DNA of 12,869 bases from JAVBSX01 sp964576215 (lineage in GTDB: Bacteria; Planctomycetota; Planctomycetia; Pirellulales; Thermoguttaceae): positions 1 to 12,869 of the forward strand of contig CAZNVM010000490.1 of the NCBI GenBank assembly GCA_964576215.1. The letters run 5' to 3'. How positions within the stretch are numbered: the stretch's first letter is position 1; every line of letters begins with the position of its first letter. A model generated the notes under the pieces. It was not told the origin of the DNA and searched no databases. It was given only the letters and a program-made list of their open reading frames with translations. Below, one piece after another: positions 7,210 to 12,869 of this stretch. Both the position numbers and the translations under genes were made by a program.

Positions 7210-7232
7210 CGGCGGTTACGACGTAACCGCCG
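7210..7232 (-). repeat. Perfect hairpin over the stop codon of the DUF3990 gene
   Basis: CGGCGGTTAC at 7210-7219 and GTAACCGCCG at 7223-7232 are exact reverse complements with a 3-base loop, a 10-bp GC-rich stem containing the stop codon of the DUF3990 gene. No U-tract follows on the minus strand, so it is not a textbook intrinsic terminator. It may stabilise the 3' end of the toxin-like message or reduce read-through into purC. Confidence 0.6.
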
Positions 7233-7914
7233 CATCGACCTTATTTCCGCCTAATTCGTTGAGTAACAAACGATAGATTTCTGTCCAATCCTTTTCTTCA
7301 AGTTGATTTTTTTTGTCAGCAAGATTGGCAAATACCTTGGAAGTAAAAAACTTATCGGTCGATGTTTGTTCATCAAAACCGAAATCAGCTATCAATTTTT
7401 CTACGATTGGTTCACCGATACGAGACAATAACGAAACCTGTTTCCTGTCTGTTCGTTGCAGTGTCAGCAATGATTTCAGCGTACAAAAACAAATTTGGTG
7501 AGTGTCTTCATGCCATTTCAACTCTTCCAAAAAATCGGCTTTGCCAATTGATCCGTTTAAATACTGATCAATTCTGTTTTGCACCTTATCATTCGCAACA
7601 GGACCTTCCACGATGTCATAATCGTGCATTTTACCGAAAGGGTTACGGTTTTCAACGACGAAATCGAGCCAATCTTCGTTATAGGCGTCAAATCGTTTGA
7701 CCTTGCAAAGCCGTTCGGTAAATTCCGTGTCATAGAAGATAAATTCGGTAACAAATCCTTCGGTCTTATATTTTCTGCCAATAACTTTTGCCCAACTCTC
7801 CGCGTGCCGGCGAAATTTAGTGACATAAAATCCCTTTCCAAAATCTTTGTTGGGAATTGATATGGAAAGGTCGATTTCCTCAATGACGGTATAACTCCCG
7901 TGATAAACATTCAC
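7216..7914 (-). CDS. DUF3990 family protein, ADP-ribosyltransferase-like, toxin candidate
   Basis: A 232-residue protein whose N-terminus matches DUF3990: MNVYHGSYTVIEE at residues 1-13, NKDFGKGFYVTK at 22-33, then RHAESWAK at 36-43. This family has been placed among ADP-ribosyltransferase folds in comparative work on toxins. The histidine of YHGS and the tyrosine of GFYVT would correspond to the NAD-binding His and Tyr. The C-terminal half is helical and unassigned. The GTG start overlaps the preceding gene stop as GTGA, and GGAGG (7921-7925) lies 6 bases upstream, a strong ribosome site. The pairing with DUF3791 suggests a toxin-antitoxin-like or regulatory module. The target and actual activity are unknown. 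Confidence 0.8.
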   Translation of the reverse strand: MNVYHGSYTVIEEIDLSISIPNKDFGKGFYVTKFRRHAESWAKVIGRKYKTEGFVTEFIFYDTEFTERLCKVKRFDAYNEDWLDFVVENRNPFGKMHDYDIVEGPVANDKVQNRIDQYLNGSIGKADFLEELKWHEDTHQICFCTLKSLLTLQRTDRKQVSLLSRIGEPIVEKLIADFGFDEQTSTDKFFTSKVFANLADKKNQLEEKDWTEIYRLLLNELGGNKVDAAVTS

Positions 7915-8147
7915 CTCAAACCTCCATTTTCACGGCATACTTCATATAAATCGTTGAGCGTGTAAAGCACATTGTCGGTATGCAAAGCCCACCAATGTTC
8001 GTTGAGAAAATCCCACGCTCCGTATTTTTTCAGATAAAAATAGGCCTCTTGAACATTCATTTTGTAAGCGTCTGCAAAGGCAGGTACAATGTGGGTCAGG
8101 AAGCTTATTTTATCGCTCGTCGCCTTATCTATAACCTTGCGTTCCAT
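7911..8147 (-). CDS. DUF3791 family small protein, partner of DUF3990
   Basis: A 78-residue acidic helical protein. Recognisable DUF3791 features are FLTHIVPAFADAYKM, EAYFYLKKYGAWDFLNEHW, the ALHTDN segment, and the ending LYEVCRENGG. It is the first gene of the pair, and its TGA overlaps the start of the DUF3990 gene, implying coupled translation at fixed stoichiometry, as in toxin-antitoxin modules where the antitoxin comes first. An antitoxin role is inference from gene order. The ATG at 8147 is preceded by a poor, A-rich ribosome site (GGAAAAGATGAAAA). Only 30 bases separate the start from a strong terminator, leaving little space for a promoter. Confidence 0.8.
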   Translation of the reverse strand: MERKVIDKATSDKISFLTHIVPAFADAYKMNVQEAYFYLKKYGAWDFLNEHWWALHTDNVLYTLNDLYEVCRENGGLR

Positions 8148-8177
8148 TTTTCATCTTTTCCAATTCCATAAGTTGGT

Positions 8178-8243
8178 AAAAAAAGAGCCAAAATCGTGAG
8201 ATTACGACGGTTTGGTGTCGTGCAATTTCACGATTGCGGCTCT
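8178..8243 (-). terminator. Strong intrinsic terminator after pckG
   Basis: On the minus strand, beginning 8 bases after the pckG stop, AGAGCC plus AATCGTGA (8243-8228) pair with TCACGATT plus GGCTCT (8199-8184): a 6-bp and an 8-bp stem separated by a small 2-by-2 internal loop, with a further 5-bp ACGAC/GTCGT stem inside. The stem is followed at once by seven T residues. On the plus strand it lacks a T-tract, so it acts in one direction. It ends 30 bases before the DUF3791 start. Confidence 0.85.
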
Positions 8244-8251
8244 GTAAAAAC

Positions 8252-10048
8252 CTACGCCAACCCCTTTTCGAGTTTCGCCAGTTCTTCCGCCAGCTCGGCA
8301 GGCAATCGGTCGCCGTAGCTTTTGTAGTTCGCTTTGATCGATTCGATCTCGGCCAGCCAGGTTTCTTTGTCCACCTTCAACAGTTCGGCCATATCGGCGG
8401 CACTGACGTTGATCCCTTTGGTGTCAATGGCGTCGGCGGTGGGCATGTTTCCGATAGGGGTTTTAACCGCCTTGCCGGTGCCGGAGATACGCTCAATGAC
8501 CCATTTGAGCACCCGGCTGTTTTCGCCGAAGCCGGGCCAGAGGAACTTGCCTTCTGCGTTCTTGCGGAACCAGTTGACAAAGAAAATCTTGGGCAACTTG
8601 TCCGCAGTGGTCTTTTTGCCGATGCTGAGCCAATGCTTCAAATAATCCCCCATGTGGTAGCCCATGAAGGGTAACATGGCAAACGGGTCACGCCGGACCT
8701 GCCCGACCTTGTCGGTGATGTCGGCGGTGGTGATTTCGCTTCCCATGATCGAACCGAGGAAAACACCGTGATTCCAATCCGTGCTTTCGTTGACCAACGG
8801 GATATTGGCGGCACGGCGGCCACCGATCAGGATCGCCGAAATCGGTACGCCCGCCGGGTCTTCCCATTCCGGGGCGATCACCGGACACTGCGCTGCCGGT
8901 GTCGTAAAACGTGCGTTGGCGTGAGCGGCGAGTTCTTTCGATTCCGGCGTCCAGTCGTTTCCTTTCCAGTCGATGGCGTGTGCCGGAGCGGGAATGTCGC
9001 TTCCTTCCCACCAAACATCGCCGTCGTCGGTCAGACCGACGTTGGTGTAGATCGTATTTTTCTGGATTTGCTTCATTGCGTTCGGGTTGGACTGCATCGA
9101 GGTGCCCGGAACGACGCCGAAGAAGCCCGCTTCGGGATTGATGGCGTACAGTCTGCCGTCTTTGCCGAACTTCATCCAGGCAATGTCGTCACCGATGGTC
9201 TCGACCTTCCAACCGGGAACGGTCGGTACAAGCATGGCGAGGTTGGTTTTGCCGCAGGCACTTGGGAAAGCGCCGCAGACGTAATAAGACTTGCCTTCCG
9301 GATTGGTAAGTTTGAGAATGAGCATGTGTTCCGCCATCCAGCCTTCGTCCCGTGCCTGGACACCGGCGATTCGGAGGGCAAAACACTTCTTGCCGAGCAA
9401 GGCGTTTCCACCGTAACCGGAGCCGAAGGACCAGATCATTCTCTCATCGGGGAAATGGCTGATGTACTTTTCGTCCACGTTCGGAACGCAAGGCCAGGCC
9501 AAATCCTTTTCACCTTTGGCCAAAGGTTTGCCGACGGAGTGCAGGCAACGGACGAATTCGCCGTCAGTTCCGAGCACGTCCAAAACCGCCGATCCGATTC
9601 GGGTCATGATTCTCATGTTGACCACAACGTAAGGGCTGTCGGTGATTTCAACGCCAATTTTGGCGATGGGGGAGCCGATTGGTCCCATGGAGAAAGGAAT
9701 GACGTACATGGTTCTTCCCTTCATGCAGCCGTCGTAGAGTCCGGTCATGGTGGCCTTCAATTCCACCGGATCGACCCAGTTATTGGTCGGGCCGGCATCT
9801 TCTTTATTCTTACAGGCAATGAAGGTTCTCGCTTCAGCCCGTGCCACATCGGACGGATGGCTTCGGAAAAGGAAGCAACCGGGCTTCTTTTCCGGGTTCA
9901 AAGGGGTGGCCATACCCGCGTCGACCATTTCCTGCATTAGCCGGTCGTATTCTTCCTGTGAGCCGTCGGCCCAGTATACGGCGTCCGGTTTGCAAAGAGT
10001 TTTGACTTCCTCAACCCAGTTGAGCAGGTTTTGATTTTTTGTAAGCAT
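8252..10048 (-). CDS. pckG: Phosphoenolpyruvate carboxykinase (GTP)
   Basis: A 598-residue cytoplasmic enzyme converting oxaloacetate and GTP to phosphoenolpyruvate, GDP and CO2, the first committed step of gluconeogenesis or, in reverse, an anaplerotic CO2-fixing step. Seen motifs: GRTMYVIPFSMGPIGSP at 111-127, SGYGGNALLGKKCFALRIA at 210-228, the kinase-1 loop FPSACGKTN at 261-269 with its reactive cysteine 265, kinase-2 GDDIAWMKFG at 286-295, NPEAGFFGVVPGTS at 304-317, LIGGRRAANIPLV at 407-419, and WPGFGENSRVLKW at 504-516. Length is normal for the GTP family and unlike the ATP family. The start is supported by GGAG (10057-10060) 8 bases upstream. It is transcribed alone and ends at a strong terminator. 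Confidence 0.98.
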   Translation of the reverse strand: MLTKNQNLLNWVEEVKTLCKPDAVYWADGSQEEYDRLMQEMVDAGMATPLNPEKKPGCFLFRSHPSDVARAEARTFIACKNKEDAGPTNNWVDPVELKATMTGLYDGCMKGRTMYVIPFSMGPIGSPIAKIGVEITDSPYVVVNMRIMTRIGSAVLDVLGTDGEFVRCLHSVGKPLAKGEKDLAWPCVPNVDEKYISHFPDERMIWSFGSGYGGNALLGKKCFALRIAGVQARDEGWMAEHMLILKLTNPEGKSYYVCGAFPSACGKTNLAMLVPTVPGWKVETIGDDIAWMKFGKDGRLYAINPEAGFFGVVPGTSMQSNPNAMKQIQKNTIYTNVGLTDDGDVWWEGSDIPAPAHAIDWKGNDWTPESKELAAHANARFTTPAAQCPVIAPEWEDPAGVPISAILIGGRRAANIPLVNESTDWNHGVFLGSIMGSEITTADITDKVGQVRRDPFAMLPFMGYHMGDYLKHWLSIGKKTTADKLPKIFFVNWFRKNAEGKFLWPGFGENSRVLKWVIERISGTGKAVKTPIGNMPTADAIDTKGINVSAADMAELLKVDKETWLAEIESIKANYKSYGDRLPAELAEELAKLEKGLA

Positions 10049-10510
10049 TGATTTTTCTCCATTTTAGTGGGTTTAGCCCGGCAAGGCGGATTCAGTTCAG
10101 ACCAAAAACGACCTCATTTTAGCCGAACGACGCTGTTTGGAAAGGCAGGGACAGGAAAGTGGATAAAAGCATAAAAGCCTGAAAAACAAAAAAATTGCAC
10201 ACTCCCAATAAATTTTGCGGGATAAACAAACATTTCCGAAAAAATGTGCTATACTTTCCCGTGTACCGTTTCGGATTGGGGTTGATTCGTTCCAAAATTT
10301 ACGGTAGTATGTTGCAGGAGAGGGTGCTTTTCGTCGGTAGGGACCGTGTGTACCTCCAAAACCGGTCAGTACGATTTTGACGTGTAAGAAAGGGCCCCGC
10401 CTCCGTTTTCGTCGTTTTTTGCCGTGTTTTACGCTGCGGTTTGGTCGAAATTGAAGTTGGCCTTCCGTAGGTGTTTGGAACGAAAGAAATTTTGCCAGGG
10501 AAGGTCAACC
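10049..10510. promoter_or_regulatory. Divergent noncoding region between pckG and the small exported protein gene
   Basis: No convincing gene lies in these 462 bases. Toward pckG, TTGTTT (10189-10184) and TTATCC (10166-10161) stand 17 bases apart on the minus strand, a weak promoter candidate. On the plus strand a better extended -10 element is described separately. Between it and the ATG at 10511 is about 250 bases of GC-richer sequence with a small hairpin (GACCG at 10342-10346 with CGGTC at 10363-10367). I see no known riboswitch or structural RNA signature. Confidence 0.5.
10230..10255 (+). promoter_or_regulatory. Extended -10 promoter with an overlapping inverted repeat
   Basis: TGCTATACT at 10247-10255 is a TGn-extended -10 box (TATACT, 5/6). 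Immediately upstream, ACATTT at 10230-10235 and AAATGT at 10242-10247 form an inverted repeat spaced by six bases, touching the TG extension and placed where a regulator could bind. No good -35 box is seen. Transcription would start near 10262, about 250 bases before the next gene. Confidence 0.5.
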
Positions 10511-10891
10511 ATGAGTTTGAAACAGTTTTGGTCCGTTTTGTTGATGTCCGTATTGATTCTAGCGGTCAGTGCGATGTTGACTTATGTTCGGGATGAAGTT
10601 TTTGCCCAGCAAGGTGGATTGCCGGTGCTCAGCGTTCCTGTTCAATCGCAGCCGCCGAAATGGTTGGTCAGCTTCGAGCGACTGGAAAATCAAAACGTAC
10701 AACAGGTGATTATCGTTGACCCGGAAACCCAGCGGATCGGCGTGTATCACGTCGGACTGGAGAGCGGTCGAATTCAACTGGTGAATATACGGCACATCAA
10801 CGCGGATTTGCAGATGCGGATTTTTGACGCCGCAGAACCGCTTCCGCAGGACATTGAACAACATTATCTTGGTCGCAGAGGCAATCCGTAG
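10511..10891 (+). CDS. Small exported or membrane-anchored protein of unknown function
   Basis: A 126-residue protein. The start at 10511 is chosen over the upstream in-frame extension (from 10424) because AGGGAAGG at 10497-10504 lies 6 bases before this ATG and because the protein then begins with a typical signal or anchor: MSLKQFWSVLLMSVLILAVS. The mature part has a PPKWLVSFERLENQNV segment, then alternating beta-like stretches (VQQVIIVDPETQRIGVYHV), and a QLVNIRHINADLQMRIFDA region. It looks like a small extracytoplasmic beta-rich domain. No family is recognised. It lies 77 bases upstream of the tail-anchored HTH gene in the same direction and is plausibly cotranscribed with it. Confidence 0.75.
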   Translation: MSLKQFWSVLLMSVLILAVSAMLTYVRDEVFAQQGGLPVLSVPVQSQPPKWLVSFERLENQNVQQVIIVDPETQRIGVYHVGLESGRIQLVNIRHINADLQMRIFDAAEPLPQDIEQHYLGRRGNP

Positions 10892-10968
10892 CCGGTCGAG
10901 CCGCCCGTTCGATCAGCGTGGACCTGTTGCCAGGCGACATCCAACATTGATTTGACGAGGTTTTTTCC

Positions 10969-11964
10969 ATGGCACAAGAATACTATTCCCTTGAACGAGC
11001 AGCCGAAATTCTCAGACTTTCCACCGGCGAAGTCAATCGAATGAGGGAGCAAAGCCAACTAAGGGCTTTTCGCGACGGTTCCAACTGGAAGTTCCGCAAG
11101 GAAGATGTGGAAGAAGCACTTGTGGGCTTGATTAAAATGCGAAGTCAGCAGGAGGAGGCCGAAGAAGAGTCCGTCGCATTTGGTCTTACTGAGGACTCGG
11201 AGGTTCCGACGCTCATGGCGGAGACGGACCCGAGCAACACGAACGACGGCTTGACGCTGTCCGACGAAGACTCAAACTTGGGACTGGCTTTGGTTCTCGA
11301 CGAAACGATCAGCCAGGATACGCCGCAGACGGAGCGGATTGATTTGGCCAAACCGGAATCGCACATGGAGGACGACGAACTGGTTCTCGGTGGAGGAAGT
11401 GATTTAAATCTCAGCGGCGGCAGCGGTCTTTCGTTGATTGAAGAGTCGGGAAACGAAGCCGTCTTGGAGTTGGATGAGGACAGCAGTGTTCTCGCGATGG
11501 AAAACTCGGAGGACCGTTCCACGACGACCGTGTTCGCAGAGACGGACGAAATTGGAACATTCGACCTGGTCGCCGACGCCAATGCCGACGAGGATTCCGA
11601 AAGTTCTTCCCAGGTCATCGCATTGGATGATGAAGCTCCATTTGGAGAAATGCCCGATTTCAGTTCCGCCGATTCCTTCGGGTCTGCGATTGATTCGGAT
11701 GCTTTCGGACCGGCCGCAGGTGCCGGCAATTTCGGATCAGCGGCCATGCCCACGCCGAAACCGGCGGCTTTCGGTCGTTCCCCCTATGAAGCGACCTATT
11801 CCGGAAAAGCGGTAACGGCTCTGGCGTTGGCATGCGTTATCCCGGTCGGTTTGGCGGGGATGCTGGTGTGCGATCTTGTCCGATACATGTGGAGCTGGGA
11901 TCAAGCCTCGGCGGTTTTATCCAGTCCCATCGTGGATGCAATCGCCGGAGCACTCGGATGGTAG
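10969..11964 (+). CDS. Tail-anchored helix-turn-helix protein with acidic linker (planctomycete type)
   Basis: A 331-residue protein in three parts. Residues 5-55 form an excisionase/MerR-like helix-turn-helix: YSLERAAEILRLSTGEVNRM, then LRAFRDGSNWKFRKEDVEEAL. Residues about 60-275 are a long, strongly acidic, low-complexity linker with loose repeats of DEDS, LVLGGGSDLNLSGGSGLSL and SFGSAIDSDAFG. Residues about 281-306 (AVTALALACVIPVGLAGMLV onward) are a single membrane segment, followed by a short tail. The design puts a DNA-binding head at the inner face of the membrane through a flexible tether; this is inference. Proteins with this plan, annotated as excisionase-family or HTH proteins, are familiar from planctomycetes; the function is unknown. 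GAGG at 10957-10960 lies 8 bases before the ATG. Confidence 0.8.
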   Translation: MAQEYYSLERAAEILRLSTGEVNRMREQSQLRAFRDGSNWKFRKEDVEEALVGLIKMRSQQEEAEEESVAFGLTEDSEVPTLMAETDPSNTNDGLTLSDEDSNLGLALVLDETISQDTPQTERIDLAKPESHMEDDELVLGGGSDLNLSGGSGLSLIEESGNEAVLELDEDSSVLAMENSEDRSTTTVFAETDEIGTFDLVADANADEDSESSSQVIALDDEAPFGEMPDFSSADSFGSAIDSDAFGPAAGAGNFGSAAMPTPKPAAFGRSPYEATYSGKAVTALALACVIPVGLAGMLVCDLVRYMWSWDQASAVLSSPIVDAIAGALGW

Positions 11965-11969
11965 TAATA

Positions 11970-12088
11970 TCGGGCATCGGGCATCGGAAAAAAGAGATTC
12001 TGTCGCCTGCTGTCTGCCGTCTGCCGTGGCAGGCGTCGGAAAACAATAAATACAACAGACAATAGACGGTCCACAGTGGGTGGTAGAC
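11970..12088. repeat. Cluster of heptanucleotide repeats in inverted orientation
   Basis: TCGGGCA occurs twice in tandem (11970-11983) followed by TCGG. GTCTGCC occurs twice in tandem (12012-12025). AACAGAC and AATAGAC are adjacent (12054-12067), and GGTAGAC follows at 12082-12088, exactly two heptads later. Read on the minus strand the last three are GTCTGTT, GTCTATT and GTCTACC, so GTCT-led heptads sit on opposite strands on the two sides. A short hairpin, CTGCC-GT-GGCAG, lies at 12021-12032. The arrays resemble heptanucleotide tandem repeats known from other bacterial genomes; their role is unknown. Confidence 0.55.
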
Positions 12089-12131
12089 ATTTCTTTCTGC
12101 AAACCTGCCGTCAACCGCCAGCCGACTCAAA

Positions 12132-12725
12132 ATGCTTGAAACTCTTTTTATTGGTTGTGCCGTTTTCGGCGGGGTGGTAATGGTGATGCAGTTCCTGCTC
12201 ACAGCACTCGGAGTCGGAGGCGGAGAAGATGCGGACGGCGTCGATCTGCCCGATGATGCCGGAGGTGGTCCGGTCGTCGAACATCACGGGGCCTTTGGTC
12301 TTCTCCGTGTTTTGTCGTTTCGAACGGTCGTTGCCGGAGCGACGTTTTTCGGACTTGGCGGTTTGGCCGGTATTTACGCTGCTCCAAAATTCGGACTTGC
12401 ACCGAATCTTGCACCGCTCCTGTCGATCTGCACGGCAACGCTTTTCGGATTGTCGGCGGTTTACATCGTCCACTATCTTTACCGCTGGATGTATTCGCTT
12501 CGATACGACGGTTCGGTCAACCTTCAAACGCTGGTTGGAAGCAACGGAAGCGTCTACGTGAGAATTCCGCCCTATGGAGCGACCGGCGGGAAGGTTTTGG
12601 TGAACCATCAGGAAAGAACGATGGAATACGAAGCGATCACGCAAGGAGAGGAGCTGAAAGCGGGAACGCCGATTCAGGTCGTTCGGGTCATTTCCGAAAC
12701 GGTCGTCGAAGTGACGAAAGCGTAA
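12132..12725 (+). CDS. NfeD-like membrane protein with OB-fold tail
   Basis: A 197-residue protein. The first membrane segment is about residues 4-27, then a glycine- and aspartate-rich loop, then two more segments at about 64-84 and 93-118. The soluble C-terminus at about 130-195 (TLVGSNGSVYVRIPP, then GGKVLVNHQERTMEYEAIT, GTPIQVVRVISETVVEV) looks like the small beta-barrel of NfeD/YuaF proteins, whose usual partner is a flotillin-type membrane scaffold. That partner is not in the window: the stop codon is 5 bases from the repeat arm at 12731, so the downstream part of the operon may have been split off. No Shine-Dalgarno signal is clear before the ATG. Assignment is from architecture and is moderately secure. 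Confidence 0.65.
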   Translation: MLETLFIGCAVFGGVVMVMQFLLTALGVGGGEDADGVDLPDDAGGGPVVEHHGAFGLLRVLSFRTVVAGATFFGLGGLAGIYAAPKFGLAPNLAPLLSICTATLFGLSAVYIVHYLYRWMYSLRYDGSVNLQTLVGSNGSVYVRIPPYGATGGKVLVNHQERTMEYEAITQGEELKAGTPIQVVRVISETVVEVTKA

Positions 12726-12730
12726 AAAGT

Positions 12731-12869
12731 CACTAGCGTCCGATCATAAGTCGAACAATAGCAACTGTTTAGGGTTATAGTAGTTATTAAAAAGTGTAAA
12801 ATCCTGTGAAAAAAGCGTCAAAAGTGGTGTTTTGATGAATATTGTTACGCTTAATATTTGTAGAATTTC
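12731..12869. repeat. Right arm of the perfect 139-base inverted repeat
   Basis: Exact reverse complement of positions 1-139. The inward tip CACTAGCGTCCGATCATAAG begins 5 bases after the NfeD-like stop codon. Near the outer edge an ATG at 12836 opens a frame (MNIVTLNICRI) that runs off the window. This could be the first codons of a transposase about 105 bases inside the element, but eleven codons are too few to judge. Confidence 0.93.

Noticed and set aside
8768..9940. 390-residue plus-strand open frame
   Set aside because: It is the antisense shadow of pckG, whose motifs are unambiguous.
10195..10380. 61-codon open frame, or a 23-codon leader peptide from 10309, in the region upstream of the small exported protein
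   Set aside because: No ribosome site, no recognisable protein, and the longer frame spans the extended -10 promoter.
10262..10510. Known structured RNA (riboswitch, 4.5S, 6S, RNase P or tmRNA) in the leader
   Set aside because: None of the signature segments of these RNAs was found on reading; only one small hairpin is evident.
11145..11753. 202-residue minus-strand open frame inside the HTH gene
   Set aside because: Serine- and alanine-rich mirror of the acidic linker; it lies within a well-supported gene on the opposite strand.
11970..12088. CRISPR array
   Set aside because: The repeats are 7 bases long and tandem, with no spacers of constant length and no cas genes.
1..12869. A single 12.9-kb transposon bounded by terminal inverted repeats
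   Set aside because: The interior holds core metabolic genes (pckG, purC), no transposase or integrase is visible inside, and the arms run off both window edges rather than ending in a target duplication.

Overview
The window looks like chromosomal sequence from a planctomycete-like bacterium, probably assembled from a metagenome. The case is circumstantial. It rests on a GTP-type PEP carboxykinase, an excisionase-type HTH protein with an acidic linker and a C-terminal membrane anchor, small membrane-anchored or secreted proteins of unknown function, and an NfeD-like gene. ORF6N and DUF3791/DUF3990 genes are common in host-associated bacteria and mobile regions, so a gut-type lineage is possible. 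No rRNA, tRNA or CRISPR array was seen.

Layout: (1) Positions 1-139 and 12731-12869 are a perfect 139-base inverted repeat ending at both window edges. It is most simply the same end of an insertion-sequence-like repeat, present in opposite orientations on either side of the segment, where assembly stopped. (2) Positions 194-2293 (+) hold a two-gene cassette, visibly AT-richer than the rest: a DNA methyltransferase (DPFCGTGT and TSPPY motifs) followed 3 bases later by a PD-(D/E)XK-like protein. It is predicted to be a restriction-modification system, possibly read from a promoter inside the left repeat. (3) Positions 2335-2913 (+) encode a small membrane-anchored charged protein. (4) Positions 3129-10048 are all on the minus strand. 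In transcription order they are pckG, a strong intrinsic terminator, DUF3791, DUF3990 (ADP-ribosyltransferase-like, toxin-antitoxin-like pair), purC, an L-fucose-isomerase-like sugar isomerase, an ORF6N protein, and an AlbA_2/HATPase regulator with its own extended -10 promoter. (5) Positions 10049-10510 are a noncoding divergent region with an extended -10 promoter and an apparent leader of about 250 bases. (6) Positions 10511-12725 (+) encode a small exported protein, the tail-anchored HTH protein, and an NfeD-like membrane protein whose stop codon lies 5 bases from the right repeat.

Housekeeping metabolism (pckG, purC) is interleaved with accessory genes (restriction-modification, ART-type toxin-like pair, ORF6N, AlbA_2). 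The least explained items are the restriction pair and its promoter, the DUF3791-DUF3990 module placed 30 bases behind a terminator, the ORF6N gene overlapping a sugar isomerase, and heptad repeat blocks in inverted orientation in the HTH-NfeD spacer.
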